Of a stretch of DNA of 64,000 nt, positions 53,044-62,706 are shown piece by piece (positions within the stretch are counted from its first letter, which is position 1; the number at the start of each line of letters is the position of its first letter). The DNA is from Maricaulis alexandrii (GTDB lineage Bacteria > Pseudomonadota > Alphaproteobacteria > Caulobacterales > Maricaulaceae). The stretch spans positions 583,451 through 647,450 of the forward strand of contig NZ_SWKP01000005.1 of the NCBI RefSeq assembly GCF_005871165.1, in the 5' to 3' direction. The translations under genes and the position numbers were made by a program. The notes beneath the pieces are model-generated. The model did no database searches, was not told the DNA's origin, and saw only the letters and a program-made list of their open reading frames with translations.

Positions 53044-56000
53044 ATGTCATTCATGAAAAAACTTTCCTACGGCACGGCGACCCTCGCCCTGCTGGCTGCG
53101 GCTCCGGCTGCGGTTTACGCGCAGCAGACCACGGGCGCCATTTCCGGCACCGTGACCTCTGCGAACGGTTCGGCCATCTCCGGCGGTTCCGTGACCGTGC
53201 TGCACGTGCCGACCGGCTCCGTGCGTACGGCCAATATCGGCGCCAACGGCACCTTCTCGGCCGACAACCTGCGTCCGGGTGGTCCCTACATCGTCACCGC
53301 AACGGCTCCGGGCTTCGCCGGCCAGCGCGTTGAAGACGTCTACATCGAACTGGGTGCCTCCACCGACCTGGCCCTGACCCTCGATTCCGACGCGACCGAC
53401 GTCATCGTCGTGACCGCGTCCGCGATCAACGCTGTTGAAGTCGCCGTCGGCCCGTCCGCCGTCTTCACCCAGACCGACCTCGAGCGTCTGCCGTCGATCA
53501 ACCGCACGATCACCGACATCGTCCGGACCGACCCGCGCATCTATGTCGACGAAGCCTTCGTCGATGGCATCCAGTGCGCCGGCGCCAACTCGCGCTTCAA
53601 CTCGCTGACCCTCGACGGTGTCCGCATCAATGACGGTTTCGGCCTGAACTCGAACGGTTTCCCGACCGAGCGTCAGCCCTTCCCGTTCGACTCCCTCTCG
53701 CAGGTCGCCGTCGAACTGGCTCCGTTTGATGTCTACTATGGCGGTTTCTCGGCCTGTAACATCAACACGGTGACCAAGTCCGGTGGTAACGAGATCCACG
53801 GCGGTGCCTTCTACGACTACACCTCCGACAGCCTGCAGGGCGACAGCCTCGAAGGCGTGGGCGTCAATGCTCCGGAATTCGACGAACAGCGCTACGGCTT
53901 CCACGTCGGTGGCCCGATCGTCGAAGACCGTCTCTTCTTCTTCGTGAACTATGAGCACCTGTCCGGTGCCAACACCTTCACGCGTGGCGTCGAAGGTTCC
54001 GGTGCGATCAACGAAGTCGCCGGTTTCACGCAAGCTGAATACGACGAAATCCTCGACATCGCGCGCAACATCTACAACTACGACCCGGGTGTGACGCCGA
54101 CCTCCTACCCGAACGAAGACGACAAGCTGCTTGTCCGCTTCGACTGGGAGATCAACAACCAGCACCGTGCCGACTTCGTCTACCTGTACAATGACGGCTA
54201 CAACATCACCGCTTCGGATGGTGACCCGAACGAGTTCGAATTCTCCAACCACCTCTATGAGCGTGGCGCCGAGCTGAACCGTTTCGTCGCCTCCCTGTAT
54301 TCTGACTGGAACGACAACTTCTCCACGGAAGTCCGCGTAGGCTACAGCGATCTGGTGAACCGTCAGAACTCCATCGGCCAGGACGGCTTCGGTGAGTTCC
54401 GCATCACGGACAGCAACACGGTTGCCGTCGACGGTACGGGTCAGCGCAACACCATCTACATCGGTGAAGACGACTCCCGTCAGTCCAACGAACTGAACTA
54501 CACGATCTTCAACCTGGTCGCCCGCGGTACCTATACCTGGGACAACCACACCTTCTCGTTCGGTTATGAGCGCGAAGAGACGGACATCTTCAACCTGTTC
54601 GTCCAGCACACGATCGGCCAGTTCGACTTCGACAGCATCGACGACTTCCGGAACGGTATCCCAGACGACATCGACTACAACAACGCGCCGAGCCTGAACC
54701 CGGCCGACGCCGCTGCCGACTGGGCTTACGCCTCCAACGCCCTGTACGCTCAGGACGTGATCGACTTCGGCAATGGTTTCGAGCTGACCGTCGGCCTGCG
54801 CTACGACTTCTACACCTCGGACGACTCGCCGCTGGAAAACCCGAACTTCCTGGCTTCCTACGGCTACTCCAACGCCCAGAACATGGACGGTCGTGACCTC
54901 CTGCAGCCGCGCGTCGGCTTCAGCTGGGACGTCAATGACGACCTCTCCCTGCGCGGTGGCTTCGGTCTGTTCTCCGGTGGTGACCCGAACGTCTGGCTGT
55001 CCAACACCTACTCCACGGACTTCATCTCCCAGTTCGGTGTGAATGAAGGCCTGTTCTACGGCGCGGGTTACTCCACGCTGTTCGACGCCGGCATCGTCTA
55101 TCCGGACGGCTCCGGCCCGGGTTACTCGGTCCCGTCCGAACTCATCAACGCCGTTGCAAACGGTCAGGGTTCGCCGGGCTTCGAGATGAACAACCTGGAT
55201 CCGAACTTCGAGATCCCGGGCGAGTGGAAAGTCGCCCTGGGCGGTACCTACCAGCTCGACGTTCCGCTGGGCGGTTTCCTGGGTGGCGAATACACCCTGT
55301 CCGGTGACATCCTCTGGTCCCAGGACCACAACGCCGCGATCATCACGCGTCGTGACCTGGAACAGATTGGCACGGGTCCGGCCGGCTTCCCGCTGTACAG
55401 CTCGCCGAACTCCCCGGACACGCTGGAACTGACCAATACGGACGTCCAGGCCGAAAGCCTGAACGTGTCCTTCACGGTCGCCCGTGAGTACGATTTCGGC
55501 CTCGACTGGGTCTTCGGCTACGCTTACAGCGACGCGGAAGATGTCCAGCCGATGACGTCCTCGGTGGCATACTCCAACTATGTCAGCCGTGCCTTCATCG
55601 GTGCGAACGAGGAAATCGCTGCGGTTTCCAACTACAACATCGCACATCGCTTCACCTTCAACGTGAACTATGGCGTCGAGTTCGTTCCGGAATACGAAAC
55701 GCGCTTCAGCCTGTTCGCGCTGGCCTCCTCGGGCCGTCCGTTCTCTTACACGATGAACGCGAACGGTGGTGGCGACCTGACCAACTTCAGCCCGTTCCTG
55801 TCGGGCGACAACTGGCTCTTCTACGTTCCGACCGATCCGGCCGACCCGAACGTGGACCTGTCCGGCCTGTCGGCTTCTGAAGTGACCGCGATGTTCGACT
55901 TCATCTCTGACGCTGGTCTGAGCGGCTATGCGGGCGGTTTCGCTCCGCGTAACGGCTTCGAAGGCGGCTGGTGGACGAAGGCCGACCTGCGTATCACGCA

Positions 56001-56256
56001 GGATCTGCCGGGCTTCATGGAAGGTCACCGTTCGCAGTTCTTCATCGACATCGACAACTTCACCAACCTGCTGAACGACGAGTGGGGCATCCTCAACGAG
56101 GCTGGCTTCCCGCGTCGCAACCGGGTGGTCGATGCCGAGCTGAACTCCACGGACACCCAGTTCGTCTACTCCAGCTTCAACAACCCGACGACCGAATCCC
56201 GCGTGGGCGGTGCTTCGCTCTGGTCGGTGCGTGTGGGTCTGCGCTACGAGTTCTAA
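53044..56256 (+). CDS. TonB-dependent receptor, Oar-like with carboxypeptidase-regulatory domain
   Basis: 1070 residues. Signal peptide LSYGTATLALLAAAPAAVYAQ; then a CarboxypepD-reg/Ig-like domain (TGAISGTVTSANGSAISGGSV, core ISGTVTSANG) at ~28-110, a plug with SLTLDGVRINDGFGLNS (about 190-206), and a 22-strand barrel ending in the outer-membrane signature VRVGLRYEF. This is the OmpA-related Oar/TonB type that takes up large substrates. Codon use is very biased (GGTTTC, AACACC), unlike neighbours, implying high expression. GGGGAC eight bases before the ATG. No exbB/tonB genes adjacent. Confidence 0.93.
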   Translation: MSFMKKLSYGTATLALLAAAPAAVYAQQTTGAISGTVTSANGSAISGGSVTVLHVPTGSVRTANIGANGTFSADNLRPGGPYIVTATAPGFAGQRVEDVYIELGASTDLALTLDSDATDVIVVTASAINAVEVAVGPSAVFTQTDLERLPSINRTITDIVRTDPRIYVDEAFVDGIQCAGANSRFNSLTLDGVRINDGFGLNSNGFPTERQPFPFDSLSQVAVELAPFDVYYGGFSACNINTVTKSGGNEIHGGAFYDYTSDSLQGDSLEGVGVNAPEFDEQRYGFHVGGPIVEDRLFFFVNYEHLSGANTFTRGVEGSGAINEVAGFTQAEYDEILDIARNIYNYDPGVTPTSYPNEDDKLLVRFDWEINNQHRADFVYLYNDGYNITASDGDPNEFEFSNHLYERGAELNRFVASLYSDWNDNFSTEVRVGYSDLVNRQNSIGQDGFGEFRITDSNTVAVDGTGQRNTIYIGEDDSRQSNELNYTIFNLVARGTYTWDNHTFSFGYEREETDIFNLFVQHTIGQFDFDSIDDFRNGIPDDIDYNNAPSLNPADAAADWAYASNALYAQDVIDFGNGFELTVGLRYDFYTSDDSPLENPNFLASYGYSNAQNMDGRDLLQPRVGFSWDVNDDLSLRGGFGLFSGGDPNVWLSNTYSTDFISQFGVNEGLFYGAGYSTLFDAGIVYPDGSGPGYSVPSELINAVANGQGSPGFEMNNLDPNFEIPGEWKVALGGTYQLDVPLGGFLGGEYTLSGDILWSQDHNAAIITRRDLEQIGTGPAGFPLYSSPNSPDTLELTNTDVQAESLNVSFTVAREYDFGLDWVFGYAYSDAEDVQPMTSSVAYSNYVSRAFIGANEEIAAVSNYNIAHRFTFNVNYGVEFVPEYETRFSLFALASSGRPFSYTMNANGGGDLTNFSPFLSGDNWLFYVPTDPADPNVDLSGLSASEVTAMFDFISDAGLSGYAGGFAPRNGFEGGWWTKADLRITQDLPGFMEGHRSQFFIDIDNFTNLLNDEWGILNEAGFPRRNRVVDAELNSTDTQFVYSSFNNPTTESRVGGASLWSVRVGLRYEF

Positions 56257-56282
56257 GAACTCTGCAGATTGCGAATATCGGG

Positions 56283-56310
56283 AAGGGCGGCCCTCGGGCC
56301 GCCCTTCTTC
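56283..56310 (+). terminator. Hairpin terminator after the TonB receptor
   Basis: AAGGGCGGCC-CTCG-GGCCGCCCTT, an 11-pair stem followed by the pyrimidine run CTTCGTTC. It lies 27 bases after the receptor stop and separates it from the agmatine operon. Confidence 0.75.
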
Positions 56311-56368
56311 GTTCGGGCGATCATTTCCCGCTCGCAAGCGGTCGCGCTGCGTGATAGAGGCGCGGCCC

Positions 56369-57385
56369 ATGAGCACCATCGATCTGCCCCACGAAACCGC
56401 CCCGCTGCGCCGGGTCTTCACCTGCTGGCCCTCGGCCGCCGACCTCTGGGAAGAGGACCTGGAACCGGCCCAGGCGGAATTCGCCGATTTTCTCACCAAA
56501 TTCGTCCTGCCGGCCGAGGGCGGTGAGACGTTTGAACTCGTCATCCTGGTGGCCACGGACCAGGCGGAAGCCTCGGCCCGGGCGGCGATGGGCACGCTGG
56601 CCCGGATCGAACGGGCGCAATTCGGCGATGTCTGGGCGCGCGATACCGGTCCGGTCTTCCTGCGCGAGAATGGCTGCGATGTGGCGGTGCGCTTCCACTT
56701 CAATGGCTGGGGCGGCAAGTATGAACTGCCGGGCGATGACACGGTCGGTGCCGAGATCGCCCGTCTCGCCAATGCCGAAATCCGGTCAGTGGACCTGGTC
56801 GCCGAAGGCGGCGCGCTGGAGTTTGACGGCGAGGGCACGCTGATCTCGACGCGCCAATGCCTGCTCAATCCGAACCGCAATCCGGATCTCACCGAAGCGG
56901 AAGTCGAAGCGCGCCTGAAAGACGCGCTGGGCGTGGACAAGATTCTCTGGATCGATGAGGGCCTGCTGGCCGACCACACGGACGGCCATATCGACAATAT
57001 CGTCCGCTTTGCCCGCCCCGGCGTCGTCATCTGCCAGGCTCCGGCCGGCGAAGACGATCCGCAGGGTGACGTCCTGAACGCCATCGCGGCCCAGCTGGAA
57101 GGCATGACGGATGCCCGGGGCCGTCCGCTGGAGGTCCATCGCATCCCGTCGCCGGGCCTGGTGGATCTGGGCGATGGCGAACTGGTCCCGGCCAGCCACA
57201 TGAACTGGGTGATCGGACCGCGCCATGTCGTGGTGCCGACCTATGGCACGCCGAGCGAAACGGCCGCCATCGAGGCCCTGCGTCCGCTGTTTCCAGCCCA
57301 TGAGATTGTCGGATCGTCTGCACGTGCCATACTGACGGGCGGAGGGGCCTTTCATTGTGTGACCTGTCACCAGCCCGGAGACTAG
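56369..57385 (+). CDS. aguA: Agmatine deiminase
   Basis: 338 residues of the peptidyl-arginine-deiminase family. Key positions: WARDTGPVFL with the active-site Asp, HFNGWGGKY, EGGALEFDG, HTDGHIDN with His and Asp, and the nucleophile C330 in GGGAFHCVT. It converts agmatine to N-carbamoylputrescine. GAGG lies eight bases before the ATG. aguB lies two genes downstream, confirming the assignment. Confidence 0.94.
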   Translation: MSTIDLPHETAPLRRVFTCWPSAADLWEEDLEPAQAEFADFLTKFVLPAEGGETFELVILVATDQAEASARAAMGTLARIERAQFGDVWARDTGPVFLRENGCDVAVRFHFNGWGGKYELPGDDTVGAEIARLANAEIRSVDLVAEGGALEFDGEGTLISTRQCLLNPNRNPDLTEAEVEARLKDALGVDKILWIDEGLLADHTDGHIDNIVRFARPGVVICQAPAGEDDPQGDVLNAIAAQLEGMTDARGRPLEVHRIPSPGLVDLGDGELVPASHMNWVIGPRHVVVPTYGTPSETAAIEALRPLFPAHEIVGSSARAILTGGGAFHCVTCHQPGD

Positions 57386-57386
57386 A

Positions 57387-58562
57387 TTGATCCGAAACGT
57401 CCTGACGGCCTTGTGTCTGACCGCCCTGATCGGAATTCCGGTCCAGGCGAAGGATGATGCCAGCCCGGTCCAGCCGATCGAAACACGGCCGGACTATCTC
57501 GACACGCTGCGCACCCGGCTCGATGCCGCGATGGCCGATCCGCGCATGGTCGGCCTGGTGGCCGCCGTGATCGAGGCGGGCGAGCCGGTCTTCATCTATA
57601 CGCAGGGCGAGACGGCGGCCGGGTCCGGCGAGCCAGTGACCCGCCAGACCCTGTTCCGGGCGGCCTCGGTCTCCAAGACCTTCACCGGCACCCTGCTGGG
57701 CCTTTTGGAAGCGGACGGGCTGGTCACGCTGGGCGAGACCGTGCCGGATCATGTCCTGCGCCTGCAGGGGCCCCGCCAGCCGACGCTGGAGGAACTGGCC
57801 AGTCATCGTACCGGTCTGCCGCCGAACGCCTATGATCTCGATCTGGAGGCCGGACAATCCCCGTCGCGGATCCGCGAGCGTCTGGCCGGGGTGGATCTGC
57901 TGTGTCCGGTCGGTGAGTGCTACACCTATCAGAATATTGCCTTTTCGGCCCTGGAACCGGTGATCGAGACGGCGACGGGCGAGGCTTTCGACACGGTGCT
58001 GCAGCAGCGCCTGATCGACGCGCTGGGCTTGCCCTCGGCCTCGATCGGGACGGACGCGCTGACGGCTGCGGAGTCTTGGGCGCGGCCGCATTCCGGCTGG
58101 CGCCGCCAGTCCAACCGGCCCGGCGATCCGGATACGCCCTATGACCGTATCCCGTCCGCTTCCGGCCTCAACCTGTCGCTGGACGACCTCATCCTTTGGG
58201 CCCAGGTCCAGCTGGGCACGGTGCCGGGCCTGCCGGAAGACGTGCGCCGCCGCATCCATGCGCCGCTGACGCCGACGCTGCGGGAAACCCGGCGTCTGGG
58301 GGATCTGCGCGAGCGGGTCGGCGAGACCTGGTACGGGCTGGGCTGGCGTGTCTATGACTGGCAGGGCCGCACCCTGGTCCTGCATTCGGGCTATCTGTCG
58401 GGCTATGGCGCGCAGATCGTGCTGGAACCGGAAACCGGTTTCGGCTTTGTCGCCCTGTGGAATTCGGATAACCGGCTGGCCTGGTGGCTGTGGCCGACCG
58501 TGATGGATTTGCGAACCGGTGACGGGCCTGGTGCCTGGCTGGATCGCTTTGTGGAGGAGTAA
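57387..58562 (+). CDS. Serine hydrolase, beta-lactamase/PBP family
   Basis: 391 residues. The signal peptide is MIRNVLTALCLTALIGIPVQA, from a TTG start one base after the aguA stop, with CGGAG before it. The catalytic SxxK is S-V-S-K in RAASVSKTFTG, followed by CYTYQNIAFS (Y-x-N) and HSGYLSGYG (KTG-like position). This is the AmpH/EstB type: a periplasmic esterase, peptidase or peptidoglycan hydrolase, not an evident beta-lactamase. Its place inside the agmatine operon is unusual. Confidence 0.9.
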   Translation: MIRNVLTALCLTALIGIPVQAKDDASPVQPIETRPDYLDTLRTRLDAAMADPRMVGLVAAVIEAGEPVFIYTQGETAAGSGEPVTRQTLFRAASVSKTFTGTLLGLLEADGLVTLGETVPDHVLRLQGPRQPTLEELASHRTGLPPNAYDLDLEAGQSPSRIRERLAGVDLLCPVGECYTYQNIAFSALEPVIETATGEAFDTVLQQRLIDALGLPSASIGTDALTAAESWARPHSGWRRQSNRPGDPDTPYDRIPSASGLNLSLDDLILWAQVQLGTVPGLPEDVRRRIHAPLTPTLRETRRLGDLRERVGETWYGLGWRVYDWQGRTLVLHSGYLSGYGAQIVLEPETGFGFVALWNSDNRLAWWLWPTVMDLRTGDGPGAWLDRFVEE

Positions 58563-58565
58563 CCC

Positions 58566-59423
58566 ATGTCGCGCACGATCAGTGTCGCCGCCCTGCAAGC
58601 CCCGTTCGGCACCGACATGGCGGCCAATATCGAGACCGTGAAAACCCTGGTGCGCGATGCCGCGAGCCGGGGCGCGCAGGTCATCCTGCCGCCGGAACTC
58701 TTCCAGGGACCCTATTTCTGCAAGGTGCAGGACGAAGCCTTTTTCGCGACCGCCTATCCGGCGATGGAACACCCTTGCGTGACCGAATTGGCGCCGCTGG
58801 CGAAGGAGCTCGGCGTGGTGATCCCGGTCTCGATCTATGAGCGCGACGGGCCGATGTATTTCAACTCGATGGTCATGCTGGATGCGGATGGCGAGGCGCT
58901 GGGCGTCTACCGCAAGAGCCATATCCCGGATGGTCCGGGCTATATGGAGAAGTTCTATTTCCGGCCGGGCGATACCGGGTTCAAGGTCTGGGATACGCGC
59001 TTTGGCCGGATCGGGGTGGGCATTTGCTGGGACCAGTGGTTCCCGGAAGCCGCCCGGATCATGACGTTGATGGGGGCAGAGGTCCTGCTCTATCCGACGG
59101 CGATCGGGTCGGAACCGCATGATGACAGCCTGGACACGGCGATCCGCTGGCAGCGCGCCATGCAGGGGCATGCCGTGTCGAATGTGATCCCGGTGATCGC
59201 GGCCAATCGGGTCGGGGATGAGGGGGGGCAGGTCTTCTATGGCTCGTCCTTCGTCGCCGATCATACGGGTGAGAAGGTGAGCGAGCTGGACCGGCATGAT
59301 ACCGGCGTGGTCGCCAGTACGTTTGATCTGGATTTCCTGCAGCGCCATCGCGCCGCCTGGGGCTTTTTCCGGGACCGGCGGACCGATCTCTACGCGCCCT
59401 ATTTTTCGCCGCGGGTCGGCTGA
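58566..59423 (+). CDS. aguB: N-carbamoylputrescine amidase
   Basis: 285 residues of the nitrilase superfamily. The triad is Glu in LPPELFQG, Lys in YRKSHIP and Cys154 in GICWDQWFPE; GPGYMEKFYF is typical of AguB. It hydrolyses N-carbamoylputrescine to putrescine, ammonia and CO2, completing the agmatine route begun by aguA. GGAGG ends eight bases before the ATG. Confidence 0.95.
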   Translation: MSRTISVAALQAPFGTDMAANIETVKTLVRDAASRGAQVILPPELFQGPYFCKVQDEAFFATAYPAMEHPCVTELAPLAKELGVVIPVSIYERDGPMYFNSMVMLDADGEALGVYRKSHIPDGPGYMEKFYFRPGDTGFKVWDTRFGRIGVGICWDQWFPEAARIMTLMGAEVLLYPTAIGSEPHDDSLDTAIRWQRAMQGHAVSNVIPVIAANRVGDEGGQVFYGSSFVADHTGEKVSELDRHDTGVVASTFDLDFLQRHRAAWGFFRDRRTDLYAPYFSPRVG

Positions 59424-59599
59424 AGCAGGGTTTTGCGGGCGGGCAGGAACAGCGCCAGCACCATGATGATGGCAATGGACGGCCAGCCGAAGGCGATGGC
59501 CTGGTCGGTCTGTCCGCGGCTGAGGCTCCAGGCCGAAGCCGTCAGGCCCGTGACCGCAATCAGAGCGGCAAAGATCAGCATTGCCAGGCGCATGCCCAT
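59399..59599 (-). CDS. Small two-span membrane protein
   Basis: 66 residues. Two hydrophobic helices (LAMLIFAALIAVTGLTASAW and PSIAIIMVLALFLPA) joined by a short polar loop, with a basic tail. GGAGGAAAGC directly before the ATG is a strong ribosome site; an upstream ATG (59611) is in frame. Its 3' end overlaps the convergent aguB by 25 bases. No family recognised. Confidence 0.6.
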   Translation of the reverse strand: MGMRLAMLIFAALIAVTGLTASAWSLSRGQTDQAIAFGWPSIAIIMVLALFLPARKTLLQPTRGEK

Positions 59600-59739
59600 G
59601 CTTTCCTCCATCACCCCCCCGGTGTTCCCTTGACCCCTAGCGGGTGTTTGAGACCTGAAAATGGCAGGCTTTGGCTAAGACTTGGTTTCCAACCGGTCAC
59701 CGCCTGACAATAGGCCGGGCGGTGACCGGTTGGATAAGG

Positions 59740-59997
59740 TTATCGATTGTCCGGCTGTGAGCGGACGCGTTTCAGACCGAGCCGGGTGATGCGGTAGGGA
59801 CCGCCGCCCGACGAGGCGATGTAACGGCGCCGTTTCAGCTTGGAGAACAGGTTGAGCGAACAACCGGGCCAGGCCCAGCCGTCGCGTGTGATGGTGGTAA
59901 TGGTGATGATCCGGCCGCGATCATCCTTTTCGAAATCGATGCGGCCGCCTTGTGCGAGCAGGTGAAGCACGCGCTGCTCGGGGCGTGAAATGTCCAT
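59740..59997 (-). CDS. YjhX/UPF0386 family protein
   Basis: 85 residues, exactly the family length. The N-terminus [20 protein letters not shown], the [15 protein letters not shown] middle and the terminal [13 protein letters not shown] match UPF0386/YjhX (E. coli: a small protein reported as a toxin that inhibits topoisomerase I). No YjhQ-type acetyltransferase antitoxin lies beside it here. It may be a solitary DNA-associated regulator. The ATG lies a few bases after TGGAATTACA. Confidence 0.82.
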   Translation of the reverse strand: MDISRPEQRVLHLLAQGGRIDFEKDDRGRIITITTITRDGWAWPGCSLNLFSKLKRRRYIASSGGGPYRITRLGLKRVRSQPDNR

Positions 59998-60181
59998 TGT
60001 AATTCCAGCAAAAAGGCACGGGAACGCAGGCCGCAGCGATCGCGTGCGGCGGCGTATGCAAGGTGCCCGGTCGTCGTCTGACCGGGCCCTACCGGGCCTC
60101 TTGGCTGATGGACATAAAGTCTCCGAAAGTGACGCCCCGGAGATAGGCGGCCGGGCTCGCAAACGCAAGCCCGGCGGCGGA

Positions 60182-60823
60182 TCAGCCGCCCATCAGGGCG
60201 CCCTGGATGCCGTCCAGGATGAATTGTGCGGCCAGGGCGGCCAGGATGACGCCGAGGATCCGGGTGATCATGGCGGCCATGGATTCCCCGATCAGCTTCA
60301 TCACCGGGCCGATCATCAGGAAGGTGCCGAGGCAGAAGGCCAGGATGATGCCGGTGGCGCCGAGGATCACGCCCTGGGCCATCAGGTTCGGGGCGTCAGC
60401 CATGAACAGCATCATGGTGGCAATGGCGCCCGGGCCGGCCAGCATGGGAATGGCCATCGGGAAGACGGAGATGTCGTCCCACTGGTCCGGATGGTTGTTG
60501 TGCTCGTCGATGATTTCCTCGGCGCGCTCCTCACGGCGTTCGGTGCGCTTTTCGAAGATCATTTCCAGCGCCATCAGGAAGAGCAGGACACCGCCGGCGG
60601 CGCGGAAGGCGTCGAGCGAGATGTGCATGGCGTTGAGCAGCCAGGATCCGCCAAAGGCGAAGCCCAGCAGGATGAAGGTGGAAATCACCACGGACCGGAT
60701 CGCCATGCGGCGCTTGTGGGCCGCCGGCGCGCCATCGGTCAGCGCCGCGAAGATCGGGGCGACACCGGGCGGGTCGATGGCCACGAAGAAGGTGACCAGG
60801 GCGGAGGTGAAGAGTTCAAGCAT
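60182..60823 (-). CDS. MarC family membrane protein
   Basis: 213 residues, six membrane segments. The motifs [17 protein letters not shown] near the N-terminus and [19 protein letters not shown] (core [11 protein letters not shown]) match the MarC/UPF0056 family. Despite the name these proteins are not proven multidrug exporters; their function is unknown. A charged cytoplasmic loop ([13 protein letters not shown]) is larger than usual. Stands alone. Confidence 0.92.
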   Translation of the reverse strand: MLELFTSALVTFFVAIDPPGVAPIFAALTDGAPAAHKRRMAIRSVVISTFILLGFAFGGSWLLNAMHISLDAFRAAGGVLLFLMALEMIFEKRTERREERAEEIIDEHNNHPDQWDDISVFPMAIPMLAGPGAIATMMLFMADAPNLMAQGVILGATGIILAFCLGTFLMIGPVMKLIGESMAAMITRILGVILAALAAQFILDGIQGALMGG

Positions 60824-61007
60824 GACGACGGTCCTGTATCAGGCGGCCCGCATAACCGGACAGGTTTGAAAGGTCACGGAAATTCTTTGCTGCAGCGCGC
60901 AGACTTGCCATGCAATTAAGCAAACGGGCCCGACCGGACGGTTTTGCCCGAATTCGCTTGTTGTGGTGGCAGGGCCGGTCCAAGCTTCCCCGATCGGGGG
61001 AAATATC

Positions 61008-62627
61008 ATGATCACAGCCTTCCGCATGGGTCGTCTGATCGGCCTGCTCGGCCTTCTTGCCAGCTTGGCCGCTTGTGGCGGGGCGCCGGATGAGGGCGTC
61101 ACCATCCATCGCGGCAACCGGCTGGAACCGGGCACGCTGGACCCGGCCAAGGCGATCATCATGGATGAGCGCACGATTGTCGCCGACCTGTTCGCCGGTC
61201 TCTACGAGCCCCTGCCCGACGGCACGCCCCGGCTCGGACTGGCCGAACGTGTGGATGTGTCCGATGACGGGTTGAGCTGGACTTTCCATCTGCGCGAGGC
61301 GGTCTGGTCGGATGGTGAGCCGATCACCGCGCAGGATGTCGTCTTCGGCTTGCAGCGCACGCTCGATCCGGCCACGGGCAACCAGTATGCCGCGCCGCTT
61401 TTCCCGATCCGCAACGCCGCCGCGATCTATGCCGGCGAAGCGCCGGTGGAGACGCTGGGGGCAACGGCGATCGATGACCGTACGGTCGCGATTGCGCTGG
61501 AATATCCCACGCCCTATCTGCCGACCATCCTGATGTATTGGGGCCAGCCCCAGCCTCGTCATGCCGTGGCAGCGCATGGTGAGGCCTGGATGCGGCCGGA
61601 AAACTTGGTGGTCAGCGGCCCCTTCATCATGACCGACTGGCGGACCGGCAATTTCATCCGGCTGGAAGCCAATCCGGATTTCTACGAGGCGGACCGGCTC
61701 TGCGCCGACACGGTCTATTTCTATCCCACCGTCGACACCGCCTCGGCGGAGCGCCGGGTGCGCAGTGGCGAGCTGGACCTCAATGTCGAATTCTCCGCCG
61801 CCAACACGGATTTCCTGCGCCAGACCTCGCCGGAGCTCGTCCAGACCGTGCCCGGCCTCTATATCCGCGCGATCGATTTCAACACCGCGAGCGAACCCTT
61901 CGACAATCGCGATGTGCGCCGGGCCCTGTCCATGGCGATCGACCGGCGTTTCATCGCCAATGACATTCTCGGCGGCGATGATGCCCCGGCCTTCCGGGAG
62001 ATCCCCGAAGGCATTCCCGGCCGTCCCGAGGGCGTCCGGCTGGATTATGCCGACAGGCCCATGCCGGAGCGGATCGCCGAAGCCCGGACCCTGCTGGAAA
62101 ATGCCGGTTTCGGGCCGGACAATCCGCTGCGCTTCACCCTCTACTACCAGCCGGCCGCCGGCTGGCCCCGCATTGCGCCTGTCATCCAGCAGGACTGGCG
62201 CCTGATTGCGGACTGGGTGGAGGCCGGGGTGCAGGTGCGCGACAGCCAGATCCATTACCAGGCCATGCGCGGCGGGGATTTCCAGGTCGCCACCACGGCC
62301 TGGGTGCCGGACTTTCTCGACCCCTACGGCATTCTCCTGCAATGGGAGACGCGGGCCGGCGAGATCAATAATACCCGCTGGACCGATCCGGCCTATGACG
62401 CCTTGACCGAGGCCGCACTCAACACGGTCGATCCGGCGGAGCGGGCGGCGCTTTATGCGCAGGCGGAACAGATGTTCCTGGACTCCCATGCCAATATCCC
62501 GGTCTTCTTCGAGGCCACGCGCAAACTCGTCTCGCCGCGCATCACCGGCTGGGTCACCAATCCGGCGGCCATCAACCAGAGCCGCTGGCTGTGTACGGTC
62601 GAGGCGGAAGCCGCCGCCGCGGAATAA
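61008..62627 (+). CDS. Peptide/oligopeptide-binding lipoprotein (SBP family 5)
   Basis: 539 residues. A lipoprotein signal (LIGLLGLLASLAAC) places it in the periplasm, anchored by Cys. The binding-protein signatures are RGNRLEPGTLDPAKA, GLSWTFHLREAVWSDGEPITAQDVVF (core FHLREAVWSDG) and RRALSMAIDRRFI. This is the OppA/MppA type that captures oligopeptides. No opp permease or ATPase gene is adjacent. GGGGGAA precedes the ATG. Confidence 0.92.
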   Translation: MITAFRMGRLIGLLGLLASLAACGGAPDEGVTIHRGNRLEPGTLDPAKAIIMDERTIVADLFAGLYEPLPDGTPRLGLAERVDVSDDGLSWTFHLREAVWSDGEPITAQDVVFGLQRTLDPATGNQYAAPLFPIRNAAAIYAGEAPVETLGATAIDDRTVAIALEYPTPYLPTILMYWGQPQPRHAVAAHGEAWMRPENLVVSGPFIMTDWRTGNFIRLEANPDFYEADRLCADTVYFYPTVDTASAERRVRSGELDLNVEFSAANTDFLRQTSPELVQTVPGLYIRAIDFNTASEPFDNRDVRRALSMAIDRRFIANDILGGDDAPAFREIPEGIPGRPEGVRLDYADRPMPERIAEARTLLENAGFGPDNPLRFTLYYQPAAGWPRIAPVIQQDWRLIADWVEAGVQVRDSQIHYQAMRGGDFQVATTAWVPDFLDPYGILLQWETRAGEINNTRWTDPAYDALTEAALNTVDPAERAALYAQAEQMFLDSHANIPVFFEATRKLVSPRITGWVTNPAAINQSRWLCTVEAEAAAAE

Positions 62628-62706
62628 TCATCTCCCTGTGTCTTGCGGGGCTGTGCGAAGCCCGTCTGCGGGATAATCTGGCCCCGGTTTCAACGCGGGG
62701 GATTTC

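Noticed and set aside
53047..57201. Very long minus-strand open frame antisense to the TonB receptor and aguA
   Set aside because: It mirrors the strong codon bias of the receptor; the translation is Val/Glu/Asp-rich low-complexity with no domain, ribosome site or signal.
57027..59348. Minus-strand frame of 773 codons over the serine hydrolase and aguB
   Set aside because: No motif or plausible start; the plus-strand genes have full catalytic sets.
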